Assembly: GCF_900115265.1 (NCBI RefSeq)
Contig: NZ_FOVU01000008.1
Location: forward strand, 62,001-126,000
DNA: 64,000 bases
Direction of reading: 5' to 3'
Source: Bradyrhizobium sp. Ghvi
GTDB lineage: Bacteria > Pseudomonadota > Alphaproteobacteria > Rhizobiales > Xanthobacteraceae
The first letter of the stretch is position 1; the number at the start of each line of letters is the position of its first letter. Of the stretch, positions 8,505 to 16,798 are shown piece after piece. The notes under the pieces are model-generated. The model was not told where the DNA came from and made no database searches. It saw nothing but the letters and a program-made list of their open reading frames with translations. The position numbers and the translations under genes are program-made.

Positions 8505-9227
8505 ATGGCGCGCGTTCTGATTGGTACCTCCGGCTGGCACTACGACTCCTGGCGCGGACCGTTCTTCCCCGAAGGTCTGCCGCTGAAGCAGCAGTTGCGG
8601 TACTATGCCAGCCAGTTCGATACCACGGAGCTGAACGGTGTATTCTACCGCACACCAACGCCGGAGGCGGTCGAGGCGTGGCAAGAACAGACCGGCGGCG
8701 ATTTCGTCTTCGCCTGGAAGGCCTCCAAGTTCATCACGCATTGGAAGCGCCTGACCGATCGGTCTCAGAACAGCCTCGAGCTTTTGGAGGACCGCATTTC
8801 GCGCCTGCGGGGCAAGGCAGGGCCGATCCTGTTCCAGCTACCTCCGCAATTCGAGGCGAATGCCGACAGGCTCGGCTCGTTCTTCAAGCTGCTGTCACGA
8901 AAACGCCGCTACAGTTTCGAGTTTCGGCACCCGAGCTGGTATCAACCTCGCATCCTGCGGATGCTGGCCGACGAGAACATCTCGCTCTGCCTATCCGATC
9001 ATCACGATGCGCCCGCGCCGTGGAAGCGCACGGCGGACTTCGTCTATGTGCGCGGCCACGGTCCAAGTGGGCGCTATCATGGCCATTATACAAAGCCTGC
9101 GCTCGCGCAATGGGCGGGACGGATCAAATCCTGGAAACGGCAAGGCTGCGACGTCTATGTCTACTTCGACAATGACCAGAAGAGTGCCGCGCCGGCCGAC
9201 GCGCTGAAGCTGAAGGCGCTGCTCTAG
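8505..9227 (+). CDS. DUF72 (YecE-like) family protein
   Basis: 240-aa TIM-barrel protein of the DUF72 family. The opening ARVLIGTSGWHYDSWRG, the segment FDTTELNGVFYRTP (residues 39-52), FAWKASKFITH near 72, and the closing DVYVYFDNDQKSAAP are family hallmarks. The biochemical function of DUF72 proteins is not established. The start ATG 8505 fits the family N-terminus although its Shine-Dalgarno is weak. The gene converges with the small gene that ends at 9230, leaving only 2 bp between them. Confidence 0.9.
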   Translation: MARVLIGTSGWHYDSWRGPFFPEGLPLKQQLRYYASQFDTTELNGVFYRTPTPEAVEAWQEQTGGDFVFAWKASKFITHWKRLTDRSQNSLELLEDRISRLRGKAGPILFQLPPQFEANADRLGSFFKLLSRKRRYSFEFRHPSWYQPRILRMLADENISLCLSDHHDAPAPWKRTADFVYVRGHGPSGRYHGHYTKPALAQWAGRIKSWKRQGCDVYVYFDNDQKSAAPADALKLKALL

Positions 9228-9229
9228 AG

Positions 9230-9418
9230 CTATGGCCCGCCCGCGACCGAGCCGGCGATGACCATGGCGAGTTCGGCGAGATCGATCTTGCCATTGACGA
9301 CCAGCTCCTCGGCGCCGCCATCGACCTGGAGCGCTTCTACTTTCAGCGCTCGCGGCCGGTTGGCGGCCTGACGCTTGAGTTCGCCGATGATGGCTTCCTT
9401 GAGTTTCTCTTCCAGCAT
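9230..9418 (-). CDS. Small conserved-looking hypothetical protein, 62 aa
   Basis: 62 aa, starting MLEEKLKEAIIGELKRQ and ending MVIAGSVAGGP. It looks like an amphipathic helix followed by a beta-strand region (ALKVEALQVD, EELVVNGKIDLAEL). ATG 9418 lies 12 bp downstream of the stop of the Cys-rich protein gene, so the two are probably co-transcribed. GC3 is high and the frame ends tightly against the DUF72 stop, which supports a real gene. No family recognised. Confidence 0.6.
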   Translation of the reverse strand: MLEEKLKEAIIGELKRQAANRPRALKVEALQVDGGAEELVVNGKIDLAELAMVIAGSVAGGP

Positions 9419-9429
9419 GGGACCGGGTC

Positions 9430-9759
9430 TCACGCTGCCATGGTGCGGCAGGACTCGGCGCAGGCGCGGCACATGGCGACACATTCGTCCATGTCGCCAA
9501 TCCGCTCGCAATCCTGCGCGCACTCCGCGCAGATCTCGGCGCATTCCCGACACGTGTGCTTGTGGTGGGGCGTGTTGATCAGCATGAAATGCGCCGAGGT
9601 ACGGCACATCTCGGCGCAGGCCATCATGAGACGGAAATGCTTGGGCTCGACGTGCTTGCCGCCGACTTCGAGGCAATGGTTCATCGCCATGCCAAGGCAA
9701 GCCCGGTAGCAGTTTAGGCACAGCTCGATACAGCGAGTCATCTCTTTGGTTTGGGCCAT
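9430..9759 (-). CDS. Cys-rich four-helix-bundle copper-binding-type protein (DUF326/Csp-like)
   Basis: 109 aa with 16-odd cysteines arranged in CxxC / CxxxC patterns along helices (CIELCLNCYRAC, CAEMCRTSAHF, CRECAEICAECAQDC, CVAMCRACAESC), plus His/Met residues. This is the pattern of the Csp copper-storage family (DUF326), in which Cys thiolates fill the core of a four-helix bundle with Cu(I). No signal peptide is visible, so it would be the cytosolic type. Shine-Dalgarno GGAGAG precedes the ATG. It is probably co-transcribed with the 62-aa gene downstream. Copper binding is inferred from the family. Confidence 0.85.
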   Translation of the reverse strand: MAQTKEMTRCIELCLNCYRACLGMAMNHCLEVGGKHVEPKHFRLMMACAEMCRTSAHFMLINTPHHKHTCRECAEICAECAQDCERIGDMDECVAMCRACAESCRTMAA

Positions 9760-9835
9760 GGTCTCTCCAGCTCTCGTAGCCCCTTTTCCAACCAGTCAAA
9801 GCCAGCCGGCGCCCTTCGTTCCCAGGCCCGCCGCG

Positions 9836-10909
9836 TCATTTGGGGTTGGGATCTTCAAGCCCGGCCGCCGGGTCGTCGCGCCGTTCCCGTGCGAGTCGGA
9901 CGGCATTTCCGAGCGCGCGCGCCGCATTCAAAACCTCCTGTTGAAACGCGCGGTCTTCATCCAGATCCCGATGCGACGTGGCGTATTTTTCCATGTAGCC
10001 GACATAGCCATCCATCTCGCCGAAGCGGCCCGACGAGACCAGATGCATGTCGGTCAGCCAATCGGACAGAGCACGACGCACGCCTTCCGTGCCGACGCTG
10101 TCGCCGTGGACAATCAGGCCGAAATGCCGACCGGCGAGATGGCGCGGATACGGCCAGCCCTTCAGCTCGATCGCCTTCGCTTCGGCAGCTTTCTTGCCAT
10201 GGGTCGACGTCGGATCCGGGTTGCCGCCATCGGCGCAGACCAGGCGATCCATCATCGCCTTGAGTCCGCCGGGAACGTGATACCAGTTCACCGGCGTTAC
10301 GATCAGAATGCCGTGAGCCGCCACCCAGAGCGGATAGATCTCGTTCATCCAGTCGCTGGTCTGGCCAAGCGAATAGTTCGGGTAACAACTGCACGGCCAG
10401 TGGCAGAGCGGCATGGCCGTCGAGACGCAGGATTTGCAGGGATGGATATTCTTTCCGAATTCCGAAGCCAGGCGAGAGAGATCGAGAATGTCGACGGCAA
10501 ATCCCATCTCGAGAAAAACCGGCTCGGCCAGCTTGACCATGCGCCAAGTCTTCGACATTTCGCCGGGACAGGTGTGCTCACTGCGAGCGGAGCCGTTGAT
10601 GATGAGGATTCGCGCCGGCACGCTGGCGTCGTCATGGCGGCGCTGGGCGTCCAACACCGCCGCGCGGGTCTCCAGCCAGTCGACTGCCAACTCGTACTCC
10701 GGATCAGCAAAGCCTGCGCCCGCCTTCCGCGTTAGCGGCGCCTTGCGTGAATTGCTGTAAGCGTCCCAGGCGGCGCCGATGATTGCATCGAGCTCGCGCT
10801 GAAGCGGCGCGAAGGCGGGATCGACGAACTCGCGTCTATAGCGCCGCTCGAACTCGTCTCGCGACAGCTTGACGGGCGGCATCCCCTTGCGAATGTCGGG
10901 TTCCGTCAT
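9836..10909 (-). CDS. NADPH-dependent FMN reductase-like (flavodoxin-fold) oxidoreductase
   Basis: 357 aa. A helical N-terminal extension of about 95 residues precedes a flavodoxin-fold domain starting ARILIINGSARSEHTCPGE (phosphate-binding loop of FMN reductases). A second signature, VTPVNWYHVPGGLKAMMDRL, is typical of the FMN_red family. There is an unusual Cys cluster CKSCVSTAMPLCHWPCSC near residues 165-182 which could bind a metal or Fe-S centre. The substrate is unknown. It stands alone on its strand, with a 12-bp gap to the divergent small frame at 10922. Confidence 0.82.
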   Translation of the reverse strand: MTEPDIRKGMPPVKLSRDEFERRYRREFVDPAFAPLQRELDAIIGAAWDAYSNSRKAPLTRKAGAGFADPEYELAVDWLETRAAVLDAQRRHDDASVPARILIINGSARSEHTCPGEMSKTWRMVKLAEPVFLEMGFAVDILDLSRLASEFGKNIHPCKSCVSTAMPLCHWPCSCYPNYSLGQTSDWMNEIYPLWVAAHGILIVTPVNWYHVPGGLKAMMDRLVCADGGNPDPTSTHGKKAAEAKAIELKGWPYPRHLAGRHFGLIVHGDSVGTEGVRRALSDWLTDMHLVSSGRFGEMDGYVGYMEKYATSHRDLDEDRAFQQEVLNAARALGNAVRLARERRDDPAAGLEDPNPK

Positions 10910-10921
10910 GCCGGGTCCTCG

Positions 10922-11122
10922 ATGAGCGGGTGCGATCCCACCAACCCAAAATCGGCCGTGCGGTTCCAGCGTGCCTCAAAGAGAGGAACCCGCACGGCCC
11001 AGCGTATGTCCATTGGCGAAGCAACAGCCACGCTGACACGACCCGAGCTCGTCGCGGCCCACCTCAACATCGATCGCGAGGTCATCGAGAGGCTGCGCAA
11101 GGACAAGCAGCCGGTCGTATAG
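10922..11122 (+). CDS. Hypothetical small protein, 66 aa, uncertain
   Basis: The frame is open from ATG 10922 to a stop at 11122, exactly abutting the end of the isochorismatase-like gene on the other strand. Third positions are GC-rich as in neighbouring genes, and the C-terminal part (RPELVAAHLNIDREVIERLRKD) looks like two amphipathic helices. A shorter version starting at the ATG at 11006 is possible. No family recognised and no clear Shine-Dalgarno; it may be spurious, since the minus strand is also open here. Confidence 0.4.
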   Translation: MSGCDPTNPKSAVRFQRASKRGTRTAQRMSIGEATATLTRPELVAAHLNIDREVIERLRKDKQPVV

Positions 11123-11731
11123 CTACTCGCGCCAAAACTCGCCCAATTCCTCTGAGGTCACCAGGTCGACCTGGCCGTGGAAGCGCGTCCGGTACATCGT
11201 CATGAGCGCATCGTGCCCGACATCCGACGAGCTGCACAACGCGTCCTCCACGATGACGACTCTGAAGCCGAGATCGACAGCACTCAGCACCGTCGAGAGG
11301 ACACAAACGTCCGTCTCGGCGCCTGATACCACCACCGTTCCGATGCCGAGCTCAACCAGAAGACTTGCGAGGGCGGGATTGCTGAACGCCGAGTAGGCCG
11401 GCTTGTCGACGATACGCAATGGCGGCACATAACGCGCCAGCGCTGGCACGAGCTCGAGCGCGGATGGCGGAAGCTGGTCGCGGGTCGCCTGGTGCCAACG
11501 CCGAAAATAGCTTTGCCACTGGCCCGGCCGGTCTTCCGGAGATTTCGGCGTGATGAAGCGCGTGAAGATCGTCCGCGGTTGATGACATGAAACGATTCCG
11601 ACGATTGTCGGCAAGACGCGCTCCATCCAGGGCGTTGCCCAAAGGCCGCCGGGAGCGAAGATGTTCTGCATGTCGATGCATAGATGGACTGCATCCCGGA
11701 TTTTGGCGACATCTGACTTGCCGTCCCTCAT
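11123..11731 (-). CDS. Isochorismatase-family cysteine hydrolase
   Basis: 202 aa, alpha/beta hydrolase of the isochorismatase-like superfamily (nicotinamidases, biuret and other amide hydrolases). The catalytic triad can be placed at D20 (LCIDMQNIF), K110 (VDKPAYSAF) and C143 (AETDVCVLST), with the family cis-peptide segment VVSGAETDV. Substrate is not predictable. It is a monocistronic gene in an unrelated setting. About 200 bp without a gene separate it from the oxidoreductase at 11930. Confidence 0.88.
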   Translation of the reverse strand: MRDGKSDVAKIRDAVHLCIDMQNIFAPGGLWATPWMERVLPTIVGIVSCHQPRTIFTRFITPKSPEDRPGQWQSYFRRWHQATRDQLPPSALELVPALARYVPPLRIVDKPAYSAFSNPALASLLVELGIGTVVVSGAETDVCVLSTVLSAVDLGFRVVIVEDALCSSSDVGHDALMTMYRTRFHGQVDLVTSEELGEFWRE

Positions 11732-11929
11732 CGTTCTCCACCATCACGGTCGGCGACATTCTGCGCGTCTCCGCGCATCCGGCATAGGAACCCTCATAAT
11801 GCCGAGGCGTTCCACTGCTGCCTTTGTAGAAGGGAAGACGTTTCGCCGATCCAGCGCTCGATCGAAACCTCCGAAAAGCCAACCTGGAGATCGGTCCTGA
11901 GATGGATTTCATGACAAGGGCGCAGATTG

Positions 11930-14251
11930 TCACTTCGCTGAGATCGGAATCTCGCCGCCTTCGATGAGCTCGGGGACGATGTCCTTGAAGAGCCGCACCG
12001 GGATTGATTTTGCCGCGGGAACCTTACTGCCCTCTGCGTGGTGCCACAGCGGAATCAAGCAATTGCACTCGGGGTAGTACCCCGCGATTGTCCTCCGCGG
12101 GATATCATAGGGCACCACCTGGAGCTCGCTCAGGCTGCGCTCGACGCCATCGCCGGCTTCCGTCACCAGCGTGACGGTATCGCCTGACTTGATACCATCC
12201 GCCTCCATGTCGGCGGGATTCATCAGGACAACGTAGCGGCTGCCCTGGATGCCGCGGAAACGATCGTCCTCGGTGTAGATCGTCGTGTTGAACTGCCCAT
12301 CGGCGCGTATGGTCATCAGCTCGTAGATGCCGTCGCGCTCCTGCGGTGGCGCGAAGGCGGACTTGGGAACGGTGAAGTTCGCTTTGCCGTTCGGCGTCTT
12401 CCATTTGCGCTCGCGCGCAGCGAGCGGTCGCGGGAAGCCACCTGGCTCGAGCATGCGCTTGTTGAAATCCTTGAACTGGTCGGGATAGGTGCGCTCGATG
12501 GCGTCGCGCACGCGCGAATAGTCCGCGATCCAGGCATCCCAATCGATCCTGGGATTTGGCTTCAGCGTCGCCTTGGCGAGGCCGGCGATGATCGCCGGCT
12601 CCGACAGCGCATGCTGGGCCACCGGTTTGCGCTGTCCGCGCGAGCCGTGGATGCATGCGGTGGAATCCTCCATCGAGACGGCTTGCGCACCACTTGCCTG
12701 CTCGTCGATCTCGATGCGGCCGAGGCACGGCAGCAGATACGTGACCTCTCCCGGCACGATATGGCTGCGATTCAGCTTGGTCGCAATCTGCACCGAAAGG
12801 CGAAGGCCTGACCAGGCCGGCTCCATCAGCGACCGCTCCGGGATGGCACGGACAAAATTGCCGCCGAGGCTGACGAAGCCGCGGACATCTCCCTTCAAGA
12901 TGCCGTCGCAGGTATCAACGGTTGTCAAGCCATCCCACCGTGGCGGCACGAATCCATAGAGCTCGGCGATCTTATCGAGCGGCACGAGCTTCGTCTTCTC
13001 GGAGATACCGACGGTGCGCTGGCCCTGCACATTGGAATGGCCGCGGATCGGCGAGATGCCGGCGCCGGGCTTACCGATGTTGCCGCGGAGCAGCAGGAGG
13101 TTGACGATCATCTTGGTGGTCTCGACGCCATGCTTGTGCTGGGTGACGCCCATCCCGTAGTTGGCGATCACCGCATTGGCTGCCATGTAGGCGTTCGCCG
13201 CCTCGAGCATGGCTGACCGCTTGAGACCCGACGCCCGCTCGATTTCGTTCCAGTCCTGATCACGGCAGAACGCAGCAAATTCTTCAAAACCCGCGGTATG
13301 CTGCGCGATGAAGTCGACGTCGACCACGCGTGGCTCGGCATATTTCGATGCCCGATCGTCTGCCTCGATCACCCATTTGCAAATCCCGAGGATGGCCGCG
13401 GCGTCGCCGCCAAGGCGAACCTGATGGTATTGCGAACTGATGCGCGTGCCTCCCGCAATCATTTGAACGGGATCTTGCGGATTGACGAAGCGCTCCAGCC
13501 CCCGTTCCCGGAGCGGGTTGAAGGTTACGATCGGCACGCCGCGCTGGGCCGCCTCCTGCAGCGGGTGCAGCATGCGCGGGGCGTTTGTCGTCGTATTGTG
13601 GCCAAAGAAGAAGATGCAGTCGGTCTGCTCGAAATCCTTCAGCAATACCGTGCCGACAGGCGAGCCGATCACTTGCGGCAGCGCCACAGAGGTGGTCTCG
13701 TGGCACATGTTGGAGCTGTCAGGGAAGTTGTTGGTGCCGTACATGCGGCCGAACAGCTGGTACATGTAACTCGCCTCGAGCGATGCGCGGCCGGACGTGT
13801 ACATGACGACCGAGCGGGGATCGAGCCTGTTCAGCTCGCTGCCGATCTCGCGGAACGCCTCGCTCCAATCGACCGCCACGTATTTGTCGCTGACGGGATC
13901 GTAACGCATCGGATGGGTCAGGCGGCCCTGCTCTTCCAGGTCATGGTCGGACCAGGTGCGGAGATCGGCGAGTGTGTGCTGCGCGAAAAAAGTCGGCGTG
14001 ACCGTCTTGCCGGTTATTTCCCAAGCGGTCGCCTTGGCACCATTCTCGCAGAACTCAAAGGGGCGCGGATCGGCCGGCTTTGCCCAGGAACAGCTCACGC
14101 ACATGTAGCCATCTGGCTTGTTCTGCTTCAGCAGAATCTCGCTGCCGAGAATCGCAACCTCTTCCTGCGTGAGGATGTGCATGAGCGCATTGAGCGAGCC
14201 CCAGCCACCGGCCGGTGCATCATAGGTTTTGACTTTTGCCTTTTGCCGCAT
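11930..14251 (-). CDS. FdhA/YdeP-like molybdopterin oxidoreductase, alpha subunit
   Basis: 773-aa cytoplasmic bis-molybdopterin-guanine-dinucleotide enzyme of the formate-dehydrogenase-like YdeP group. N-terminal cysteines C51, C54 and C68 (CVSCSW, FEFCENG) make a three-cysteine cluster motif; the usual fourth cysteine is not apparent. C183-H184 (SSNMCHETTSV) is the likely molybdenum ligand pair. The C-terminal molydop-binding domain (GSRYVVLMNPADMEADGIKSG) is intact. No signal peptide or electron-transfer subunit gene is adjacent. E. coli YdeP is linked to acid resistance, but the reaction is unknown. It is divergent from fdhD, whose product sulfurates such cofactors. Confidence 0.9.
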   Translation of the reverse strand: MRQKAKVKTYDAPAGGWGSLNALMHILTQEEVAILGSEILLKQNKPDGYMCVSCSWAKPADPRPFEFCENGAKATAWEITGKTVTPTFFAQHTLADLRTWSDHDLEEQGRLTHPMRYDPVSDKYVAVDWSEAFREIGSELNRLDPRSVVMYTSGRASLEASYMYQLFGRMYGTNNFPDSSNMCHETTSVALPQVIGSPVGTVLLKDFEQTDCIFFFGHNTTTNAPRMLHPLQEAAQRGVPIVTFNPLRERGLERFVNPQDPVQMIAGGTRISSQYHQVRLGGDAAAILGICKWVIEADDRASKYAEPRVVDVDFIAQHTAGFEEFAAFCRDQDWNEIERASGLKRSAMLEAANAYMAANAVIANYGMGVTQHKHGVETTKMIVNLLLLRGNIGKPGAGISPIRGHSNVQGQRTVGISEKTKLVPLDKIAELYGFVPPRWDGLTTVDTCDGILKGDVRGFVSLGGNFVRAIPERSLMEPAWSGLRLSVQIATKLNRSHIVPGEVTYLLPCLGRIEIDEQASGAQAVSMEDSTACIHGSRGQRKPVAQHALSEPAIIAGLAKATLKPNPRIDWDAWIADYSRVRDAIERTYPDQFKDFNKRMLEPGGFPRPLAARERKWKTPNGKANFTVPKSAFAPPQERDGIYELMTIRADGQFNTTIYTEDDRFRGIQGSRYVVLMNPADMEADGIKSGDTVTLVTEAGDGVERSLSELQVVPYDIPRRTIAGYYPECNCLIPLWHHAEGSKVPAAKSIPVRLFKDIVPELIEGGEIPISAK

Positions 14252-14367
14252 GGCCGGCCCTTCGCTTGCTGGCCCCGTGCGGAAAACGGAAGCGAGCGTC
14301 GCTGGTTCCTCCCCCTTCGGAACATTGGGCGCGCTGGCGCGTCGATACTTCGTCGAGGATGAACATC

Positions 14368-15195
14368 ATGCACGGCTCCCGCTCACCCAGACGCGATCGC
14401 GCCTCGGCGCCGACAGCTTCGATCAAGATGCCCCGGCTGACGTCGCACGGAACACAGGACGAGCGCGTCATTGCCGAGGAGTGTCCCGTGGCACTCGTCT
14501 TTGACGGAACGACCCTTGCCGTTCTGATGGCCACGCCGTCAAATCTCGCCGACCTCGCGCTCGGCTTCAGCCTGACCGAAGGCATCATCGACGACGCCGG
14601 CGAGATCGACGACTTGTCGGTCGTCACCGCTGCCGGCGGCATCGAGGTGCGAACCTGGCTGCGGCCGCGGGCCGGACGCCTGCTGAAGGATCGGCGCCGA
14701 AGGCTCGTTGGCCCGACCGGCTGCGGGTTGTGCGGTATCGAGAGTCTGGCCGAAGCCAACCGGATAAATCGCATCATTCAACGGCAGATCAGCCTTACGC
14801 CGGATCAGATCCGCGCCTCGATCGAGCAGCTCGGCACAGCGCAAATCCTCAATCACGCAACGCGTGCCACCCATGCCGCCGGCCTTTTCCGGCCCGGCCA
14901 CCATGACATGATCCTGCGCGAGGATGTCGGACGCCACAATGCGCTGGACAAGCTCGCCGGCGCGCTGGCCTCGCAGGGCGTGTCCGGCCGCTCCGGCGCC
15001 GTCATCCTCACCAGCCGGATCTCAGTCGAGATGGTGCAGAAGACCGCCGCGATCGGCGCCGGCATCGTCGTCGCAGTCTCCGCGCCGACTGCGCTTGCGA
15101 TACGAACAGCCGAGGCCAGCGGGCTGACGCTCATCGGCATCGCGCGCGGCAGCGATTTCGAGATTTTCAGCCATCCCGCGGGGGTTTATCGCTGA
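14368..15195 (+). CDS. fdhD: FdhD, sulfurtransferase for formate-dehydrogenase-type enzymes
   Basis: FdhD transfers sulfur from a cysteine desulfurase to the Mo-bisPGD cofactor, activating formate-dehydrogenase-type enzymes. About 275 aa. The catalytic loop is present as GPTGCGLCGIES near residue 115, and the C-terminal segment REDVGRHNALDKLAGA is the strongest family signature. The frame is open from 14236, but GAGG at 14355-14358 has proper spacing to ATG 14368, so I chose that; ATG 14359 is the alternative. It is divergent from the YdeP-like gene with about 115 bp between the starts, consistent with a functional pair. Confidence 0.93.
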   Translation: MHGSRSPRRDRASAPTASIKMPRLTSHGTQDERVIAEECPVALVFDGTTLAVLMATPSNLADLALGFSLTEGIIDDAGEIDDLSVVTAAGGIEVRTWLRPRAGRLLKDRRRRLVGPTGCGLCGIESLAEANRINRIIQRQISLTPDQIRASIEQLGTAQILNHATRATHAAGLFRPGHHDMILREDVGRHNALDKLAGALASQGVSGRSGAVILTSRISVEMVQKTAAIGAGIVVAVSAPTALAIRTAEASGLTLIGIARGSDFEIFSHPAGVYR

Positions 15196-15274
15196 ACCTC
15201 CGGCAGGGACGCCCCCGCGCGCGCCTGGTGCCTTGGTCACCCGCGAAATGTCGTGGTTTCCTGCACCGCACTTC

Positions 15275-15296
15275 GATACCCCGATGTCCCGGTATC
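15275..15296 (-). terminator. Stem-loop at the 3' end of the long leftward operon
   Basis: GATACC at 15275-15280 and GGTATC at 15291-15296 form a 6-bp stem with a 10-nt loop, touching the stop codon of the Gfo/Idh/MocA gene. There is no T-run, so this is at best a weak terminator or mRNA end-protecting element. The following 80 bp to the fdhD stop hold nothing else. Confidence 0.3.
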
Positions 15297-16329
15297 AAAC
15301 CGACACCAAATCTCCGGTTTCCGCTGCGCGCTTGACCGCATCGATCACTCTGAGGGTTTTCAGCCCTTCGCGCCCGCTCACCACAGGCGCGGCCGTACCG
15401 CGGATAACCGCACAGAAATTGGCGATTTGCAGACCAAGCGGGTCTTCTTTCTCGTAGCTCAGCCGCTCGCGCTCGATCGGCGCCCACCAGCTGGCCTTGC
15501 TTGGGTGGTGCCACAGATCGAGTTGCGGAATAGCCAGCGATGCCCTCGTGCCGCCGATCTGGTAACAGGTCTCGAGCGTGTGGCTGTAGGCGGAATTCTC
15601 TCCGGTGGTGAATTCCCAGCTCCAGGGCGACTGAATGATGTCGGAGACATTGACCGTTCCCAGCGCGCCGGAGGCGAAGTGCAGGATCATCACCGCTGTC
15701 TCTTCAACCGCGTTGCCGCGCAGTCGATTGGATTGGGCAGCCTGTACCGCCACGATATCCCCACACAGGTAGCGCAGCAGGTCGACATCGTGGATGAGAT
15801 TCAGGAAGACCGGCCCCGCCCCCTTCTCGCGGCGCCAGGCCACGTCGAAATAATCGTCCGGCTTGATCAGCCAGAACATGCCATGCACCGACACGATCTG
15901 GCCGAGCCGACCGCTGTCGATCTCCGCCTTGGCGCGCTGGATCATCGGGTTGTGGCGACGATGATGGCCGGTGAGCAGCGGCACGCCGGCTCGCTCGGAG
16001 GCTTCGACCAGGGCTTCTGCAGCGACGACGTCATCCGCTAACGGCTTCTCGATAAGCGCCGGGATGCGAGCTGCGATACAATCCATGCCGTTGGTCACGT
16101 GCATCTGATTGGGGGTGGCGACAACCACCCCGTCCGGCCGATTTTCGGAGAGCATGTCGTGAAGGGACGGAAACCAATCCACCTTCAGCGAAACCGCCAA
16201 CTCTCGTGCCGCCGGCGTCGGATCTACGATCGACGACAATACCGCCTCCGGCCGTGCGAGAATATGCTCGATGTGTCGCTTGCCGATGAGACCCGCTCCC
16301 GCCACCGACAGGCGGACGGCTTCACCCAT
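15295..16329 (-). CDS. Gfo/Idh/MocA-family NAD(P)-dependent oxidoreductase
   Basis: 344 aa. The N-terminal Rossmann fold starts LSVAGAGLIGKRHIEHI (GxGxxG), and the catalytic lysine lies in ALIEKPLADDVV near residue 95. The C-terminal alpha/beta domain is of normal length. Members oxidise or reduce polyol or hydroxy-acid carbons of sugars and inositols. It is the last gene of a 12-gene operon, 6 bp after aroQ. In this context it may act on a cyclic polyhydroxy acid; that is inference only. Confidence 0.9.
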   Translation of the reverse strand: MGEAVRLSVAGAGLIGKRHIEHILARPEAVLSSIVDPTPAARELAVSLKVDWFPSLHDMLSENRPDGVVVATPNQMHVTNGMDCIAARIPALIEKPLADDVVAAEALVEASERAGVPLLTGHHRRHNPMIQRAKAEIDSGRLGQIVSVHGMFWLIKPDDYFDVAWRREKGAGPVFLNLIHDVDLLRYLCGDIVAVQAAQSNRLRGNAVEETAVMILHFASGALGTVNVSDIIQSPWSWEFTTGENSAYSHTLETCYQIGGTRASLAIPQLDLWHHPSKASWWAPIERERLSYEKEDPLGLQIANFCAVIRGTAAPVVSGREGLKTLRVIDAVKRAAETGDLVSV

Positions 16330-16335
16330 GCGATG

Positions 16336-16785
16336 CTACCCCTTCGTCTCATCGATCAGCTTGGCGACACGCCGCAGGCCGAGCAGATAGCCCTGCGTGC
16401 CGAAGCCTGCGATGACCCCATCCGCTCGTTTGGAGACAAACGAATGGTGACGGAATTCCTCGCGCTTGTGCACGTTGGAAATGTGCACCTCGATCACCGT
16501 GCCCTCGAACGTGTTTAGAGCATCAAGGATGGCGACCGACGTATGGGTGAAGGCCGCGGGATTCATTACGATGCCGGCCGCCGTCTCGCGCGCCTCGTGG
16601 ATCCAGTCGATGATTTCATATTCTCTGTTGGATTGATGAAAGCGAACCTCAAGGCCGAGCTCCCCCGCCAGCGCCCGGCAATCCCGCTCCACATCAGCGA
16701 GCGTCTCGTGGCCATAGATGTGGGGCTGACGCTTGCCGAGCAAATTGAGATTTGGCCCGTTGAGGACGTAGACAAGACGACTCAT
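16336..16785 (-). CDS. aroQ: Type II 3-dehydroquinate dehydratase
   Basis: Interconverts 3-dehydroquinate and 3-dehydroshikimate, reversible in function between biosynthesis and quinate catabolism. 149 aa from ATG 16785, the standard length. Signature NGPNLNLLGKRQP with catalytic Y24 follows, then MNPAAFTHTSVAI and EVHISNVHKREEFRHHSF (active-site His). The frame extends upstream, but residues before 16785 are not family-like. It sits in a catabolic-looking operon with two shikimate/quinate dehydrogenases and an importer, so a degradative role is more likely than aromatic biosynthesis. Confidence 0.95.
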   Translation of the reverse strand: MSRLVYVLNGPNLNLLGKRQPHIYGHETLADVERDCRALAGELGLEVRFHQSNREYEIIDWIHEARETAAGIVMNPAAFTHTSVAILDALNTFEGTVIEVHISNVHKREEFRHHSFVSKRADGVIAGFGTQGYLLGLRRVAKLIDETKG

Positions 16786-16798
16786 GGAAGAACTCCGT

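Noticed and set aside
12105..12728. 207-codon frame inside the molybdoenzyme gene
   Set aside because: Same-strand alternate frame of a clear gene; composition is typical of frame shadows.
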